A stretch of 64,000 bases of DNA. It comes from Nisaea denitrificans DSM 18348 (GTDB taxonomy: Bacteria; Pseudomonadota; Alphaproteobacteria; Thalassobaculales; Thalassobaculaceae). Below, in pieces: positions 45,168 to 53,770 of this stretch. A program made the translations under genes and the position numbers. The DNA is taken from positions 1,860,001-1,924,000 of the forward strand of contig NZ_AUFM01000011.1 of assembly GCF_000426505.1 (NCBI RefSeq). The letters run 5' to 3'. How positions within the stretch are numbered: position 1 is the stretch's first letter; each line of letters begins with the position of its first letter. The notes under the pieces are model-generated. The model made no database searches and was not told the origin of the DNA. It saw nothing but the letters and a program-made list of their open reading frames with translations.

Positions 45168-46613
45168 CTACCGGGCAACGGCCCCCTCGACCATTGGCTG
45201 GATGATATCCACCATCGTCAAATGCGCGCGCAGAGCCCGGCGTTCCCGACGATCCAGAATAGACGGATCGATTTTTGACGACGGCTCGAGCCCGGCGACG
45301 CTATCAGCCAGTTGCTGGCGCAGGATTGCGGCCATGAAAACCTCCAGCGCCTCCGTCACGGCCACGGCGTCTCCGGCGGAGATCAGTTTCCGCTCTCTCA
45401 GTTTCCGGAATCTCTCGAAAGTCGAAGTCGCCTCGATCCCGTGCCGCAGGGCGAGCACCCGGGCCGCGGAGACCAGCGGCAGGAGCCCGCCCAGTTTCAG
45501 ATCCACCCGGCCATCCTGAAGCTGGAACCCACAGGTAAGGCCGAACCAGTCCCAGGAAAGCGGCGGGCGGAAGGCGCCGATGTGCTGGACCAGATTGCCG
45601 AGGAACACGACCTCTTGCCTCGCCGCCGCGATGGCATCGCGGCGGAGCGCGGCCGCAAGTCCCGCCTCTCCCAGCACCGGCGCGAAGTCGAAGAAGATAT
45701 CGACATTCATCAGGTTCTCGCCCCTGCCCCTCCCGATCCACTCCCCGACCCGCTGGCGCCAGTCTTCCGGTGTGCCGCGCCAGAGCGGGTTGGAGACCAT
45801 CACCCCGCCGTTGCAATACGGAATTCCGGCGGCATCCAGAATGTCCGTCAGACGCGTGCCCCACTCCGCGAACCAGGCATCGTGCTCCGGGGTGCCGTCG
45901 AAGATCACCGCATTGTCCTGATCCGGCGCCAGCAGGCTCTCCCCGCGGCCGCCACTGCCCAGCACAAGCAGGGTGAAGGGCACAGGAGGCGGGCCGAGAC
46001 CGGATCGCTCCATCGATTCAAGCGCCAGCACACCGGCGCGCTCTGTCGAGTCCCGCATCGCGGCACTGATGGCCCCCGCCACCGTCGCCGCGCCCGACCC
46101 GTCCTGCAACAGCGCACTGGCGAGGGCAGGCAGGCGGGCGCGGGCCGCGGCGATGGCGGCACTGTCCGGCGCGGACTCGATGGCATCGCCGAGAGCAAAG
46201 GCCGCTGTGTTCCGGGTCTTCAGGATGGTCCGGAGCGAGACGACACCGATGATCTTTCCGTCCGGATCGGTGACCGCCAGGTGCCGGATCCCAAGCCGTT
46301 CCATCCGGCCGAGCGCCTTGTAGACCAGCGCGTCCGCAGGCAATGACACGACCGGGAATGACATGACATTGCGCACCGAACTGCCGCCGTCCTCTCCCAT
46401 GGCGATCCGGCGCATGATGTCGCGCTCGGTCAGAATGCCGACATGCGTACCGCCCCCATCGCGCACCAGGATCGAGCCGACATTTCGCGACGCCATGGCC
46501 GCCGCAGCCTGGGCGAGCGTGGCCCCCACGTCGATATCCAGCGGTTCCCAGGTCAGCACATCGCTCAATCGGTGCCGGTAGGGGTAGCTGTCGAATGCCG
46601 GGCTCGCGTCCAT
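45168..46613 (-). CDS. CBS pair / DUF294 nucleotidyltransferase-like protein
   Basis: The 481-residue protein starts with two CBS repeats (about residues 10-125: LTWEPLDIDVGATLAQAAAAM, VGSILVRDGG, ADALVYKALGRMERLGIRHLAVTD), then a nucleotidyltransferase-type domain of the GlnD/DUF294 kind with GSGGRGE...DQDNAV, and a C-terminal DUF294 helical domain. CBS pairs sense adenine nucleotides; DUF294 proteins are thought to transfer nucleotides to a partner, but the target is unknown. The ATG at 46613 follows aggag. It is the last gene of a minus operon with an exonuclease and is near a symporter pair. Confidence 0.85.
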   Translation of the reverse strand: MDASPAFDSYPYRHRLSDVLTWEPLDIDVGATLAQAAAAMASRNVGSILVRDGGGTHVGILTERDIMRRIAMGEDGGSSVRNVMSFPVVSLPADALVYKALGRMERLGIRHLAVTDPDGKIIGVVSLRTILKTRNTAAFALGDAIESAPDSAAIAAARARLPALASALLQDGSGAATVAGAISAAMRDSTERAGVLALESMERSGLGPPPVPFTLLVLGSGGRGESLLAPDQDNAVIFDGTPEHDAWFAEWGTRLTDILDAAGIPYCNGGVMVSNPLWRGTPEDWRQRVGEWIGRGRGENLMNVDIFFDFAPVLGEAGLAAALRRDAIAAARQEVVFLGNLVQHIGAFRPPLSWDWFGLTCGFQLQDGRVDLKLGGLLPLVSAARVLALRHGIEATSTFERFRKLRERKLISAGDAVAVTEALEVFMAAILRQQLADSVAGLEPSSKIDPSILDRRERRALRAHLTMVDIIQPMVEGAVAR

Positions 46614-46621
46614 CTGCACTC

Positions 46622-48010
46622 CTATTCCCGGCCCCAGGGAGGCGGTGTCGCAGTCTGACGGGCGGAGTCGAAATCCACAACGGAATGCTCCCGCAGGGAC
46701 GGCAGCATGGCATTGAAAAGCTCGGCGGTTACAATCGCATCGCCAAGCGCCGTATGTCGTCCGAAGACGCTGAGGCCCAGAGCCTCCGCCGCGCTGTCGA
46801 GCCCGATCCGCTGATCGGGCGCAATCAGCCGGAACAATGCCATGGTGTCGAGAGCGGGCACGTCGAAGTCCGGCAGATCGTGCCGCCGGGCCTCCGCCGA
46901 CAGCACCGCAAGGTCGAAGCCGATCTGGTGACCGATGATAACGCATCCATCGACGAAATCGGCCAGCGCCTGCCAAAGTTCCGGCAAGGGTGGCGCATCG
47001 GCGACCAACTCGTCCGAGATGCCGTGGACGCTGAAGGAACGCTCCGGGATTGGTATGCCAGGCCGGACCAGAAGATCGAGGCCGGCGGCGGTAAAAACAT
47101 GACCGTCCTGCACCCGCACCGCCCCGATGGAGACGATCCTGTCGTGCGCTGCGTCCAGCCCCGTCGTCTCCAGATCAAGGCTGACAAGCGGCAGCGCGCC
47201 GAGCGGTGTGCCCGGCAGGCAGGGCTGCGGCCGTGGCGGGAGCGCCACCGCACCAAGACCGAGATCCATCGCGGTCTGTTCCGGCTCCACCTCTCCCGCC
47301 GGAGCCATGAAGGAAATCACGCCGCCGTCCGCCATGGCCGCGACCTGTGCCTCCACCGGCGCGCCTTCGGTGTCCGAGAGGGTGAACTCAACCGGCCGTC
47401 TGATCTCTCGTGCCCGCGCCAGCGCCGTCTCCAGCCTCCCGTGATCGACAATTGTAAAGATACTGTGGCCAGGCCCGGTGCCGTAATCGCCAAGACGGCG
47501 CCGGGCCGCTGCGTTCGAAAGCGACACAAGGCCCGCCCCCGTGAAAACGATCACCGCGCTCGGGATGCCTGCAAGCACCCCGGCGATCCAGGCCCCTTCG
47601 GAGCCATGCCGCTCCCGCCGGATAAACGCCCGTTCGATGGTCTGGGACAGGCCCGCGATCTCCCCGGGGCCCCCGGTGAACTGGCGCCAGCGTGCGGGCA
47701 ACCGGCCAGTTGTGGCGGCGAGGTCGAGATCTTCCTTCATCCGGTCGAGATCGCCGATATGAGCGGCAATGATGCCATAGACGGCATAGGCCAGCAGGCT
47801 CGCGATGCCCGCTCCCGCCGCCGGCAGGATCAGCATCGACCAGTCCGTCCCGCCGTCCGGCATCCAGACCCGCAGCGCAATAGCGCAGAGCATTGCGACA
47901 AGCACAACCGGAACTGCCGCAAGCAGGAGTGCATGCGTGCGCCGGGTACGATAGCGCATGATAATGGCGCGCCGGAGAGGTGAGTCTTCCTGACTTGGGG
48001 TGCCCGGCAT
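46622..48010 (-). CDS. Membrane-linked DnaQ-type 3'-5' exonuclease domain protein
   Basis: The 462-residue protein has two N-terminal membrane segments (about 26-48 and 58-82), a HAMP-like linker, a PAS-like sensory region (about 140-235) and a C-terminal DEDDh exonuclease domain. The catalytic set is D279 and E281 (VSLDLETTGLD), D366 (GHQIGFDLAVL), H419 and D424 (RHTALGDAI). Similar proteins sit beside CBS/DUF294 and DUF4212-symporter genes in other bacteria, from memory. Whether it degrades DNA, RNA or small nucleotides is not known. It lies eight bases before the DUF294 gene. Confidence 0.83.
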   Translation of the reverse strand: MPGTPSQEDSPLRRAIIMRYRTRRTHALLLAAVPVVLVAMLCAIALRVWMPDGGTDWSMLILPAAGAGIASLLAYAVYGIIAAHIGDLDRMKEDLDLAATTGRLPARWRQFTGGPGEIAGLSQTIERAFIRRERHGSEGAWIAGVLAGIPSAVIVFTGAGLVSLSNAAARRRLGDYGTGPGHSIFTIVDHGRLETALARAREIRRPVEFTLSDTEGAPVEAQVAAMADGGVISFMAPAGEVEPEQTAMDLGLGAVALPPRPQPCLPGTPLGALPLVSLDLETTGLDAAHDRIVSIGAVRVQDGHVFTAAGLDLLVRPGIPIPERSFSVHGISDELVADAPPLPELWQALADFVDGCVIIGHQIGFDLAVLSAEARRHDLPDFDVPALDTMALFRLIAPDQRIGLDSAAEALGLSVFGRHTALGDAIVTAELFNAMLPSLREHSVVDFDSARQTATPPPWGRE

Positions 48011-48016
48011 CAGCCG

Positions 48017-48694
48017 CTAGTCGCCCGTGGCAGAAGCGGCGGCAGAGGCGCCTGCGGTAGCGGTGGCGGGGCCGAAATCCTGCAACACGGCCTCCGCCCG
48101 CAATAGCGACGCCACCCGCTCGCGGACATCCTTCCACTTGAAGCGGATGGAATTGCGGACGATCCGCTCATCCAGCACCTTCAACTCGTCCGATATCGGC
48201 GCCCAGTGAACCAACGCATCGGCACTTCCCATGAAGGCCGTGTCCGCGTCCGGCCGGGTGGCCAGCAGCCGACTTTCCGCGCGTTCCACCTCTTCTTCCC
48301 AGTCCGGTCCGGCCCCCTCCGGCTCCGGATAATCGGCAAGCGCTCCCCGGAACAGGGCAAGCGCCAGCCGCGCCTCCGTCTCCCGGTCCCCGCCTTCGCA
48401 CACTGACGCTGCAACAAACCCGGCCAGATCCGCAGTGCAGGCAAGAAAAACCTGCCACTTCGCAATATTTAAGGATTGCACAAACAGGTCTTCGTCAAAC
48501 AGAGCCGTGTATCGGGTGCCAGCACGGGTACGAACATAGCCATAAAGTGTTGTCTGGGCGACAAAAGCAGATCTTGTACTAACGAACTCCGTAGCCGATT
48601 CGACTGTATCGAGCGGATTTTCCTTCCAGCGCGTTGAGAACGGCATAAAGAGCCGAACCTTGCGCCAAAAACCGCTTAAAAGACCATGAAACAT
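48017..48694 (-). CDS. Conserved hypothetical protein
   Basis: The protein is 225 residues from the Met at 48694 (MFHGLLSGFWRKVR), or 238 from an upstream TTG at 48733. I recognise no family; it is soluble in appearance, Ala/Glu-rich, with a C-terminal Ala/Thr tail. It is the first gene of the operon with the exonuclease and DUF294 genes and is divergent from the DUF4212 symporter genes, so it may help regulate or assemble that transport system. The start choice is uncertain because neither codon has a strong ribosome site. Confidence 0.6.
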   Translation of the reverse strand: MFHGLLSGFWRKVRLFMPFSTRWKENPLDTVESATEFVSTRSAFVAQTTLYGYVRTRAGTRYTALFDEDLFVQSLNIAKWQVFLACTADLAGFVAASVCEGGDRETEARLALALFRGALADYPEPEGAGPDWEEEVERAESRLLATRPDADTAFMGSADALVHWAPISDELKVLDERIVRNSIRFKWKDVRERVASLLRAEAVLQDFGPATATAGASAAASATGD

Positions 48695-48734
48695 AACAAT
48701 TTTCCGAGTTTCATCGAGTTCCTGAGTCGCCAAT

Positions 48735-48762
48735 GGGTTTCATAAATCTATAGCTGAAACCC
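48735..48762. promoter_or_regulatory. Inverted repeat in the divergent promoter region
   Basis: GGGTTTC (48735-48741) and GAAACCC (48756-48762) are perfect inverted repeats 14 bases apart, in the gap between the divergent operons. It may be an operator for either direction. Confidence 0.4.
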
Positions 48763-48856
48763 TTAATCCATTATAGACTAAGGTCATTGCGCGCTGAGCG
48801 CGATACACAAAATCGCCACACAACAAAAGGCGATGGGCAAGAAAGGGGGGTGAGTC

Positions 48857-49132
48857 ATGGCTACAGCCGACTCCAATCACGAAGCCCACTGGCAGCGCAC
48901 CAAAGGGCTGACTATTACAGTACTCGTTATCTGGTTTATCTTTGCTTTCGTCGTGCATTGGTTTGCACCGCAACTCAATGAATTCTCCATTCTCGGGTTC
49001 CCGCTCGGCTTCTACATGGCCGGACAGGGTTCCCTGTTTGCGTTCGTCGTCATCATCTTCTGGTTCGCAAGAGCCCAGAACAGGATCGACGAGGAATTCG
49101 GCGTTGCCGAAGACGCAGACGATGACGAGTAG
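48857..49132 (+). CDS. DUF4212 sodium/solute symporter small subunit
   Basis: The 91-residue protein has two membrane segments (about 18-38 and 49-70) and an acidic C-terminal tail (AEDADDDE). It matches the small DUF4212 proteins found before VC_2705-type sodium/solute symporters, in which the GFYMAGQGSLFAFVVIIFWFA-type second helix is typical. The TACTCG-type upstream region has a ribosome site (ggggggtgag). It lies 12 bases before the symporter. Confidence 0.9.
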   Translation: MATADSNHEAHWQRTKGLTITVLVIWFIFAFVVHWFAPQLNEFSILGFPLGFYMAGQGSLFAFVVIIFWFARAQNRIDEEFGVAEDADDDE

Positions 49133-49144
49133 AGGAGACCGGAC

Positions 49145-50959
49145 ATGAAGGGTGATTTCATCCAAAATCTGGGGAAGATCTACGGCCTCTATACAGGCGG
49201 GTTCCTCCTCTTCATCATTTTGATGGCCATACTCGAGCAGGCCGGTGTCAGTCCAGACACGATCGGCTATCTGTTCGTCGGCTTCACAATCGGTATTTAT
49301 GCCCTGATCGGCGTGCTGTCGCGCACCATGGCGACTGATCAGTACTATGTCGCGGGCCGGCAGGTACCAGCACTCTATAACGGCATGGCGACGGCGGCGG
49401 ACTGGATGTCTGGAGCCTCCTTCGTCGCGATGGCGGGCGGTATCTATTTCGGCGGTTACGGCTACATGGCCTTCCTGGTCGGCTGGACCGGCGGTTATGT
49501 GCTCGTCGCCTCGCTGATGGCGCCATATCTGCGCAAGTTCGGCTGCTACACCGTGCCGGACTTCATCGGCACACGCTACGGCGGTAACTTCGCCCGGCTC
49601 TGTGCGGTGATCGTCCTTGTAGTCGCGTCCTTCACCTACGTGACGGCGCAGATCAATGCCACCGGCACGGTTGCGGCGCGCGCCCTGCAGATCCCGTTCG
49701 GGGTCGGCGTCTGGTTCGGGCTTGCCGGTATCCTCGTCTGCTCCATGCTTGGGGGCATGCGGGCGGTGACTTGGACCCAGGTGGCTCAGTACATCGTGCT
49801 GATCATCGCCTATGTCGTCCCGGTCGTCTGGATGTCGAACAAGAGTGGCTTCGGGCTGATCCCGCAGCTCTCCTACGGCGACGCCGTCCAGCGCGTGCAG
49901 GAACTCGAAGCCCTGCATCAGGTTGGCGTACTGAAACCGACGGAAACCTTTGCCGGACTTTCGGCATTGGTGAACCCGATCAACGCGCCGGGCGAAACCT
50001 TCATGGACAAATGGAAGTTCGCTACCCTGGTACTCTGCATGATGTGCGGAACGGCATCCCTGCCGCACGTGCTCATGCGTTACTTCACGACGCCGTCCGT
50101 GCGCGCCGCACGGATCTCGGTGGGCTGGTCGATCCTGTTCATCTTCTTCCTCTACTTCACGGCCCCGGCTCTGGCGACTTTCACCAAGCTGTCCCTGCTT
50201 GATCCAAACCTTGCAACCGGCATCATCGGCAAGAGCATTACCGAGGTAAACGCGCTGGAATGGATCCAGAAATGGGCGGCGGTCGATTTCCTCCAGGTGT
50301 CCGACTCCAACGGGGACGGGATATTACAGATCAACGAGCTCTTCATGCGCTCCGGCATCGTCGTGCTGGCAACGCCTGAAATCGCCGGTCTGCCCTATGT
50401 GATCTCCGGTCTGGTGGCCGCCGGTGGTATGGCTGCGGCCATGTCGACGGCGGACGGGCTGCTGCTCGCCATCGCCAACGCCCTCAGTCACGATCTGTAC
50501 TACAAGATCATCGACCCGCAGGCGGAGACCAAGACACGGCTCATCGTGGCCCGTATCCTCCTCCTTGGCGTCGGCGCAGCCGGAGCGTTCGTGGCCAGCC
50601 TGAAGCTGACCTCGATCCTCGGGGCGGTGGCCTGGGCATTCGACTTCGCCTGCTCCGGGCTGTTTTTCCCGCTGGTACTGGGGATCTGGTGGAAACGGGC
50701 GAACAGGCAGGGGGCGATCGCCGGCATGATCGGCGGCTTCGTCTCCGGTTCGGCCTACCTCTACTACGTCCACTTTGCCGGCGGTGAGCCGTGGATGGGT
50801 ATCGACCATCTCCGGTTCGGCATCATCGGCATGCCGGTCAGCCTGATTGCCATGATCGTGGTCAGTCTGATGACGGAAGAGCCGGACGAGGAAACGCAAG
50901 CCATGGTCGACGCGGTGCGCACCCCGCGCGGCGGCACGGTCCTCGCCAGCAATCACTAG
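49145..50959 (+). CDS. Sodium:solute symporter (VC_2705 subfamily)
   Basis: The 604-residue protein is a polytopic SSS-family transporter, with about 13 to 14 membrane segments. Family features include YYVAGRQVPALYNGMATAADWMSGASF and the later MAAAMSTADGLLLAIANALSHDLYY. The VC_2705 group with a DUF4212 partner is linked to short carboxylates such as acetate in related bacteria. Residues 387-398 (nt 50303-50338) form a canonical EF-hand-type loop, DSNGDGILQINE, between membrane segments. Such a calcium site could gate the carrier. It ends in a terminator at 51016. Confidence 0.88.
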   Translation: MKGDFIQNLGKIYGLYTGGFLLFIILMAILEQAGVSPDTIGYLFVGFTIGIYALIGVLSRTMATDQYYVAGRQVPALYNGMATAADWMSGASFVAMAGGIYFGGYGYMAFLVGWTGGYVLVASLMAPYLRKFGCYTVPDFIGTRYGGNFARLCAVIVLVVASFTYVTAQINATGTVAARALQIPFGVGVWFGLAGILVCSMLGGMRAVTWTQVAQYIVLIIAYVVPVVWMSNKSGFGLIPQLSYGDAVQRVQELEALHQVGVLKPTETFAGLSALVNPINAPGETFMDKWKFATLVLCMMCGTASLPHVLMRYFTTPSVRAARISVGWSILFIFFLYFTAPALATFTKLSLLDPNLATGIIGKSITEVNALEWIQKWAAVDFLQVSDSNGDGILQINELFMRSGIVVLATPEIAGLPYVISGLVAAGGMAAAMSTADGLLLAIANALSHDLYYKIIDPQAETKTRLIVARILLLGVGAAGAFVASLKLTSILGAVAWAFDFACSGLFFPLVLGIWWKRANRQGAIAGMIGGFVSGSAYLYYVHFAGGEPWMGIDHLRFGIIGMPVSLIAMIVVSLMTEEPDEETQAMVDAVRTPRGGTVLASNH

Positions 50960-51015
50960 ACGGAACATCTCTACTCCGGGACGGCGGCAAATCCGTCCCG
51001 GCGAGACTTGAAGAT

Positions 51016-51055
51016 AAATCCGGGACGCGGCTAAGCTTCGTCCCGGATTTTTTTC
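51016..51055 (+). terminator. Rho-independent terminator after the symporter
   Basis: AAATCCGGGACG (51016-51027) pairs perfectly with CGTCCCGGATTT (51039-51050), then a T-run. A second hairpin, CGGGACGG (50977-50984) with CCGTCCCG (50993-51000), lies just upstream. Confidence 0.88.
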
Positions 51056-51125
51056 TGCCCGCCTCGCCGGATCGAAGGCTGCGGGCCAATCAATCAAGAA
51101 ACCAGCGTCAGGAGGAACCGCCCCC

Positions 51126-51497
51126 ATGGACATGCCAACGGATATCGGCGCCTTCCCCCTCTGGGTGATTATCACCGATTATGTGCTGGGCACGGTGATG
51201 TGGACCCTGTTCGGTCGCTTCGCCATGTCGATCTTCCTGCCCGAAGACAGCAATTTCTTCTTCATGCGCTTTTTCGTCCGCGTGACCGATCCGATCCTCC
51301 GCGTCTTCAAACCAGTAACGCCAAGCTTCCTGCTGCCCTGGCTGCATCCGGTCTATGTCGCCTGGTTCTTCTTCATGATCCGCTTCTACCTGATGCCCTG
51401 GCTACTCGGGTACAGCGTCATGGGCATGCTGTCCTTCCCGCTGGAAAGCGAAGTGTCCTTCATGATCTACGATCTGTTCGGGAAGGTTTTGAAATAG
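51126..51497 (+). CDS. Small integral membrane protein, YggT-like
   Basis: The 123-residue protein has about three membrane segments (residues 10-30, 66-90 and 95-110). A middle stretch FFVRVTDPILRVFKPVTPSF resembles the YggT-family pattern of arginine plus DPIL, but the match is loose, so the family call is tentative. A strong ribosome site (aggagg) precedes the ATG. It lies after the symporter terminator, so it may be expressed separately. Confidence 0.55.
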   Translation: MDMPTDIGAFPLWVIITDYVLGTVMWTLFGRFAMSIFLPEDSNFFFMRFFVRVTDPILRVFKPVTPSFLLPWLHPVYVAWFFFMIRFYLMPWLLGYSVMGMLSFPLESEVSFMIYDLFGKVLK

Positions 51498-51543
51498 GGC
51501 GAGTCCACCCTCCTCCTCAATAACCTTCATCCCGCCCATCGGT

Positions 51544-51627
51544 CGTCATCCCGACCGGAGAGCCGAGACCCAGGCGATCATGGACTGTGCTCTCCTTCCC
51601 TGGGTCCCCGCTTACGCGGGAATGACG
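51544..51627. repeat. Dispersed palindromic element (long form)
   Basis: Ends CGTCATCCCG (51544-51553) and CGGGAATGACG (51617-51627) are inverted repeats with a one-base bulge; inside, GACCCAGG and CCTGGGTC pair. The CGTCATCCCG-type end matches the short element at 45025. This pattern of CGTCAT ends with CCTGGG is common between genes in Alphaproteobacteria. It lies between convergent genes. Confidence 0.6.
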
Positions 51628-51651
51628 TTGATGGGGGCGTCGGGAACGTCC

Positions 51652-52539
51652 TTAGCTCTTCCCCGCGATCCTGTCCCGCAGCACCAGCACCCGCCGTGCC
51701 CGGTCGACCACCGGGACGTCGATCATCTTGCCGCGGAAACTGACGGCGCCGAGACCTTCGGCCATGGCGGCGTCATAGGCGGCGACCATGGCGTCTGCCG
51801 TCTCCACTTCTTCGGCGGTCGGGCTGAACACCTCGTTCAGGATCGGCACCTGGGCCGGGTGGACGCAGGAGCCACCTTCCATGCCCAGCGCACGGGCGCG
51901 CTGGGCGCTGGCCCGAAACGCCTCCATGTCGGTGATCTCGGCGATGGAGCCGGCATAACCGAGCGGCAGGATGTCCGCCTCGCGGGCGGCGCGCTGGACG
52001 AGGCGCATGTCCTCGATCAGATCCCCCGGGCCAAGGGATGGCATACCGAGGGCGGCGGAATAGTCTTCCTGACCGAGGGACAGGCCCATCAGGCGCGGGC
52101 TGGCCTTGGCGATCTCGCGTACGTTATTCAGGCCACGCGGGGTTTCGATCAGGCCCATGAAACGGATGGAGCCAACCGCCATGTCGCGCTCGCGCTCCAG
52201 CTCCTCCACCGTCTCGTCGATAAAAGCGAGATGATCGGCCGATTCCAGTTTCGGCAGGCACAGGCCGGAGACCTCCGGCCAGATTGCGGCTTCCAGATCC
52301 AGCACAGACATGCGCCAGGGCCGGTTGATGCGGACCAGCACTTCCGTGCCCGCGTCTGAGATCAGCCGGGCTGAATCGCGCACGGCCGCCCGGGCCGCGG
52401 GTTTCTCCGCTGGCGGGATGCTGTCCTCAAGGTCGAGCTTGATGACATCCGCGCCGCGCGCCGAAGCCTTCTCGACAAAGCGCTGGTTCGTGACGGGCAC
52501 ATAGAGCAACGAGCGCCAGAGCGGCAGTGTTCCGGCCAT
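51652..52539 (-). CDS. HpcH/HpaI-type CoA ester lyase
   Basis: The 295-residue TIM-barrel enzyme belongs to the citrate-lyase-beta / malyl-CoA-lyase group, which cleaves or forms C-C bonds in CoA esters with a divalent metal. Family blocks are LRINRP-type LVRINRPWR, KLDLEDSIPPAEKP, MGLIETPRGLNNVREIA and MGLSLGQEDYSAALG, the last two with the metal-binding Glu and Asp. It shares an operon with a CaiB-type CoA transferase, as in pathways for dicarboxyl-CoA or methylmalate-type compounds. The precise substrate is unknown. Confidence 0.85.
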   Translation of the reverse strand: MAGTLPLWRSLLYVPVTNQRFVEKASARGADVIKLDLEDSIPPAEKPAARAAVRDSARLISDAGTEVLVRINRPWRMSVLDLEAAIWPEVSGLCLPKLESADHLAFIDETVEELERERDMAVGSIRFMGLIETPRGLNNVREIAKASPRLMGLSLGQEDYSAALGMPSLGPGDLIEDMRLVQRAAREADILPLGYAGSIAEITDMEAFRASAQRARALGMEGGSCVHPAQVPILNEVFSPTAEEVETADAMVAAYDAAMAEGLGAVSFRGKMIDVPVVDRARRVLVLRDRIAGKS

Positions 52540-52540
52540 A

Positions 52541-53770
52541 TCAGATCACTCCCGCGTCGGTCAGTTTCGCCTGTTCGGCCGGATCGAGACCAAGCGCACC
52601 CCAAATCTCTTCATTGTGCTGGCCAAGCTCCGGCGCCGGACTGCGCACACCGCCCGGCGTGTCGGACATACGCGGGATAACAGCATGCATCGGCAAGGCG
52701 CCGATTTCCGCGTCCGGGAAACTCTCGACCACGCCACGACCTTCCATGTAATCGTCATCCGCAAGCTGGGCGACATCGGCGACGGGGCCGACCGTCACGC
52801 CTGCTTCCTCGAAGATGGCGAGGCATTCGGCCTGGGTCCGTTCGCCCATATAGTCGGCGATGATCGGGTCCAGAATGTCGTTGTTTTTCACCCGGTCGGA
52901 ATTGGTCTTGAAGCGCGGATCGTCATTCAGCTCCGGCCGTCCGATGGTGCGGAACAGCCTTTCCGCCATGGCCTGGATGGAGCCGGAAAGCGCCACGTAT
53001 TTGCCGTCCTTGCATCGGTAGGTATTGCGCGGGGCGGTCAGGTTGGAGCGGCTGCCAGTACGTTCCGGCACCTTGCCGCTGAGCGCGTAGTTTGCCGCCT
53101 CCGGGCCGAGGATGGCGTGGATCGGCTCGAACAGGGAGAGATCGATGCTCTGGCCCTTACCGCCCGACACCTCGACATTCCTGAGCGCCACCATGACCGA
53201 AAAGGCGCCATAGAGCCCGGCGATCATGTCCGCCAAAGCCAGCGGCGGTAGCACGGGCGGCCGGTCGCCGAAACCGTTCAGCGCTGCAAACCCGCTCATC
53301 GCCTCGACCAGCGAGCCGAAACCGGGCTTGTGCTTCCATGGGCCGGTCTGCCCCCAGCCGGAGACGCGAACCAGTGTCAGCTTCGGGTTCAGCCCCTGCA
53401 AAACGTCAGGCCCGAGACCCCATTCCTCCAGGGTTCCCGGCTTGAAGTTCTCCACGATGGCATCGGCGGTTTCCACCAGCTTCAGAAACAGCGCCTTGCC
53501 TTCCGGCTTGCGCAAATCGAGGGTGATGCTCTTCTTGTTGCGGCAATAGACCTTCCAGTGCGTCGCCACACCCTCGGTTTTCCAATTCCGTAAGTCGTCG
53601 CCAAAGCCCGGCCGCTCGATCTTGATCACCTCGGCGCCGTAATCGGCCAGCACGTGCGTGACCATGTTCCCGGCGACCAGGCGAGAGAGATCAAGCACCC
53701 GCACGCCGTCCAGCGGCAGCGTGGCGTCGCTCTTGTAGTCATTCTCTGGATACCGTCCGGCGGTGCTCAT
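52541..53770 (-). CDS. CaiB/BaiF-type CoA transferase
   Basis: The 409-residue family III CoA transferase moves CoA between carboxylic acids. Signatures include LDGVRVLDLSRLVAGNMVTHVLADYGAEVIKIERPG at the start, CRNKKSITLDLRKPEGK, and GFGSLVEAMSGFAALNG carrying the usual acidic catalytic region, with a C-terminal ATSM-type end. It is one base after the threonine aldolase gene junction (overlap ATGA) and precedes the CoA ester lyase by one base. The two enzymes probably work in turn on the same acid. Confidence 0.87.
   Translation of the reverse strand: MSTAGRYPENDYKSDATLPLDGVRVLDLSRLVAGNMVTHVLADYGAEVIKIERPGFGDDLRNWKTEGVATHWKVYCRNKKSITLDLRKPEGKALFLKLVETADAIVENFKPGTLEEWGLGPDVLQGLNPKLTLVRVSGWGQTGPWKHKPGFGSLVEAMSGFAALNGFGDRPPVLPPLALADMIAGLYGAFSVMVALRNVEVSGGKGQSIDLSLFEPIHAILGPEAANYALSGKVPERTGSRSNLTAPRNTYRCKDGKYVALSGSIQAMAERLFRTIGRPELNDDPRFKTNSDRVKNNDILDPIIADYMGERTQAECLAIFEEAGVTVGPVADVAQLADDDYMEGRGVVESFPDAEIGALPMHAVIPRMSDTPGGVRSPAPELGQHNEEIWGALGLDPAEQAKLTDAGVI

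Noticed and set aside
46614-46976. N-terminal extension of the DUF294 protein
   Set aside because: This part lies antiparallel-free within the exonuclease gene in another frame, and the normal CBS start is at 46613.
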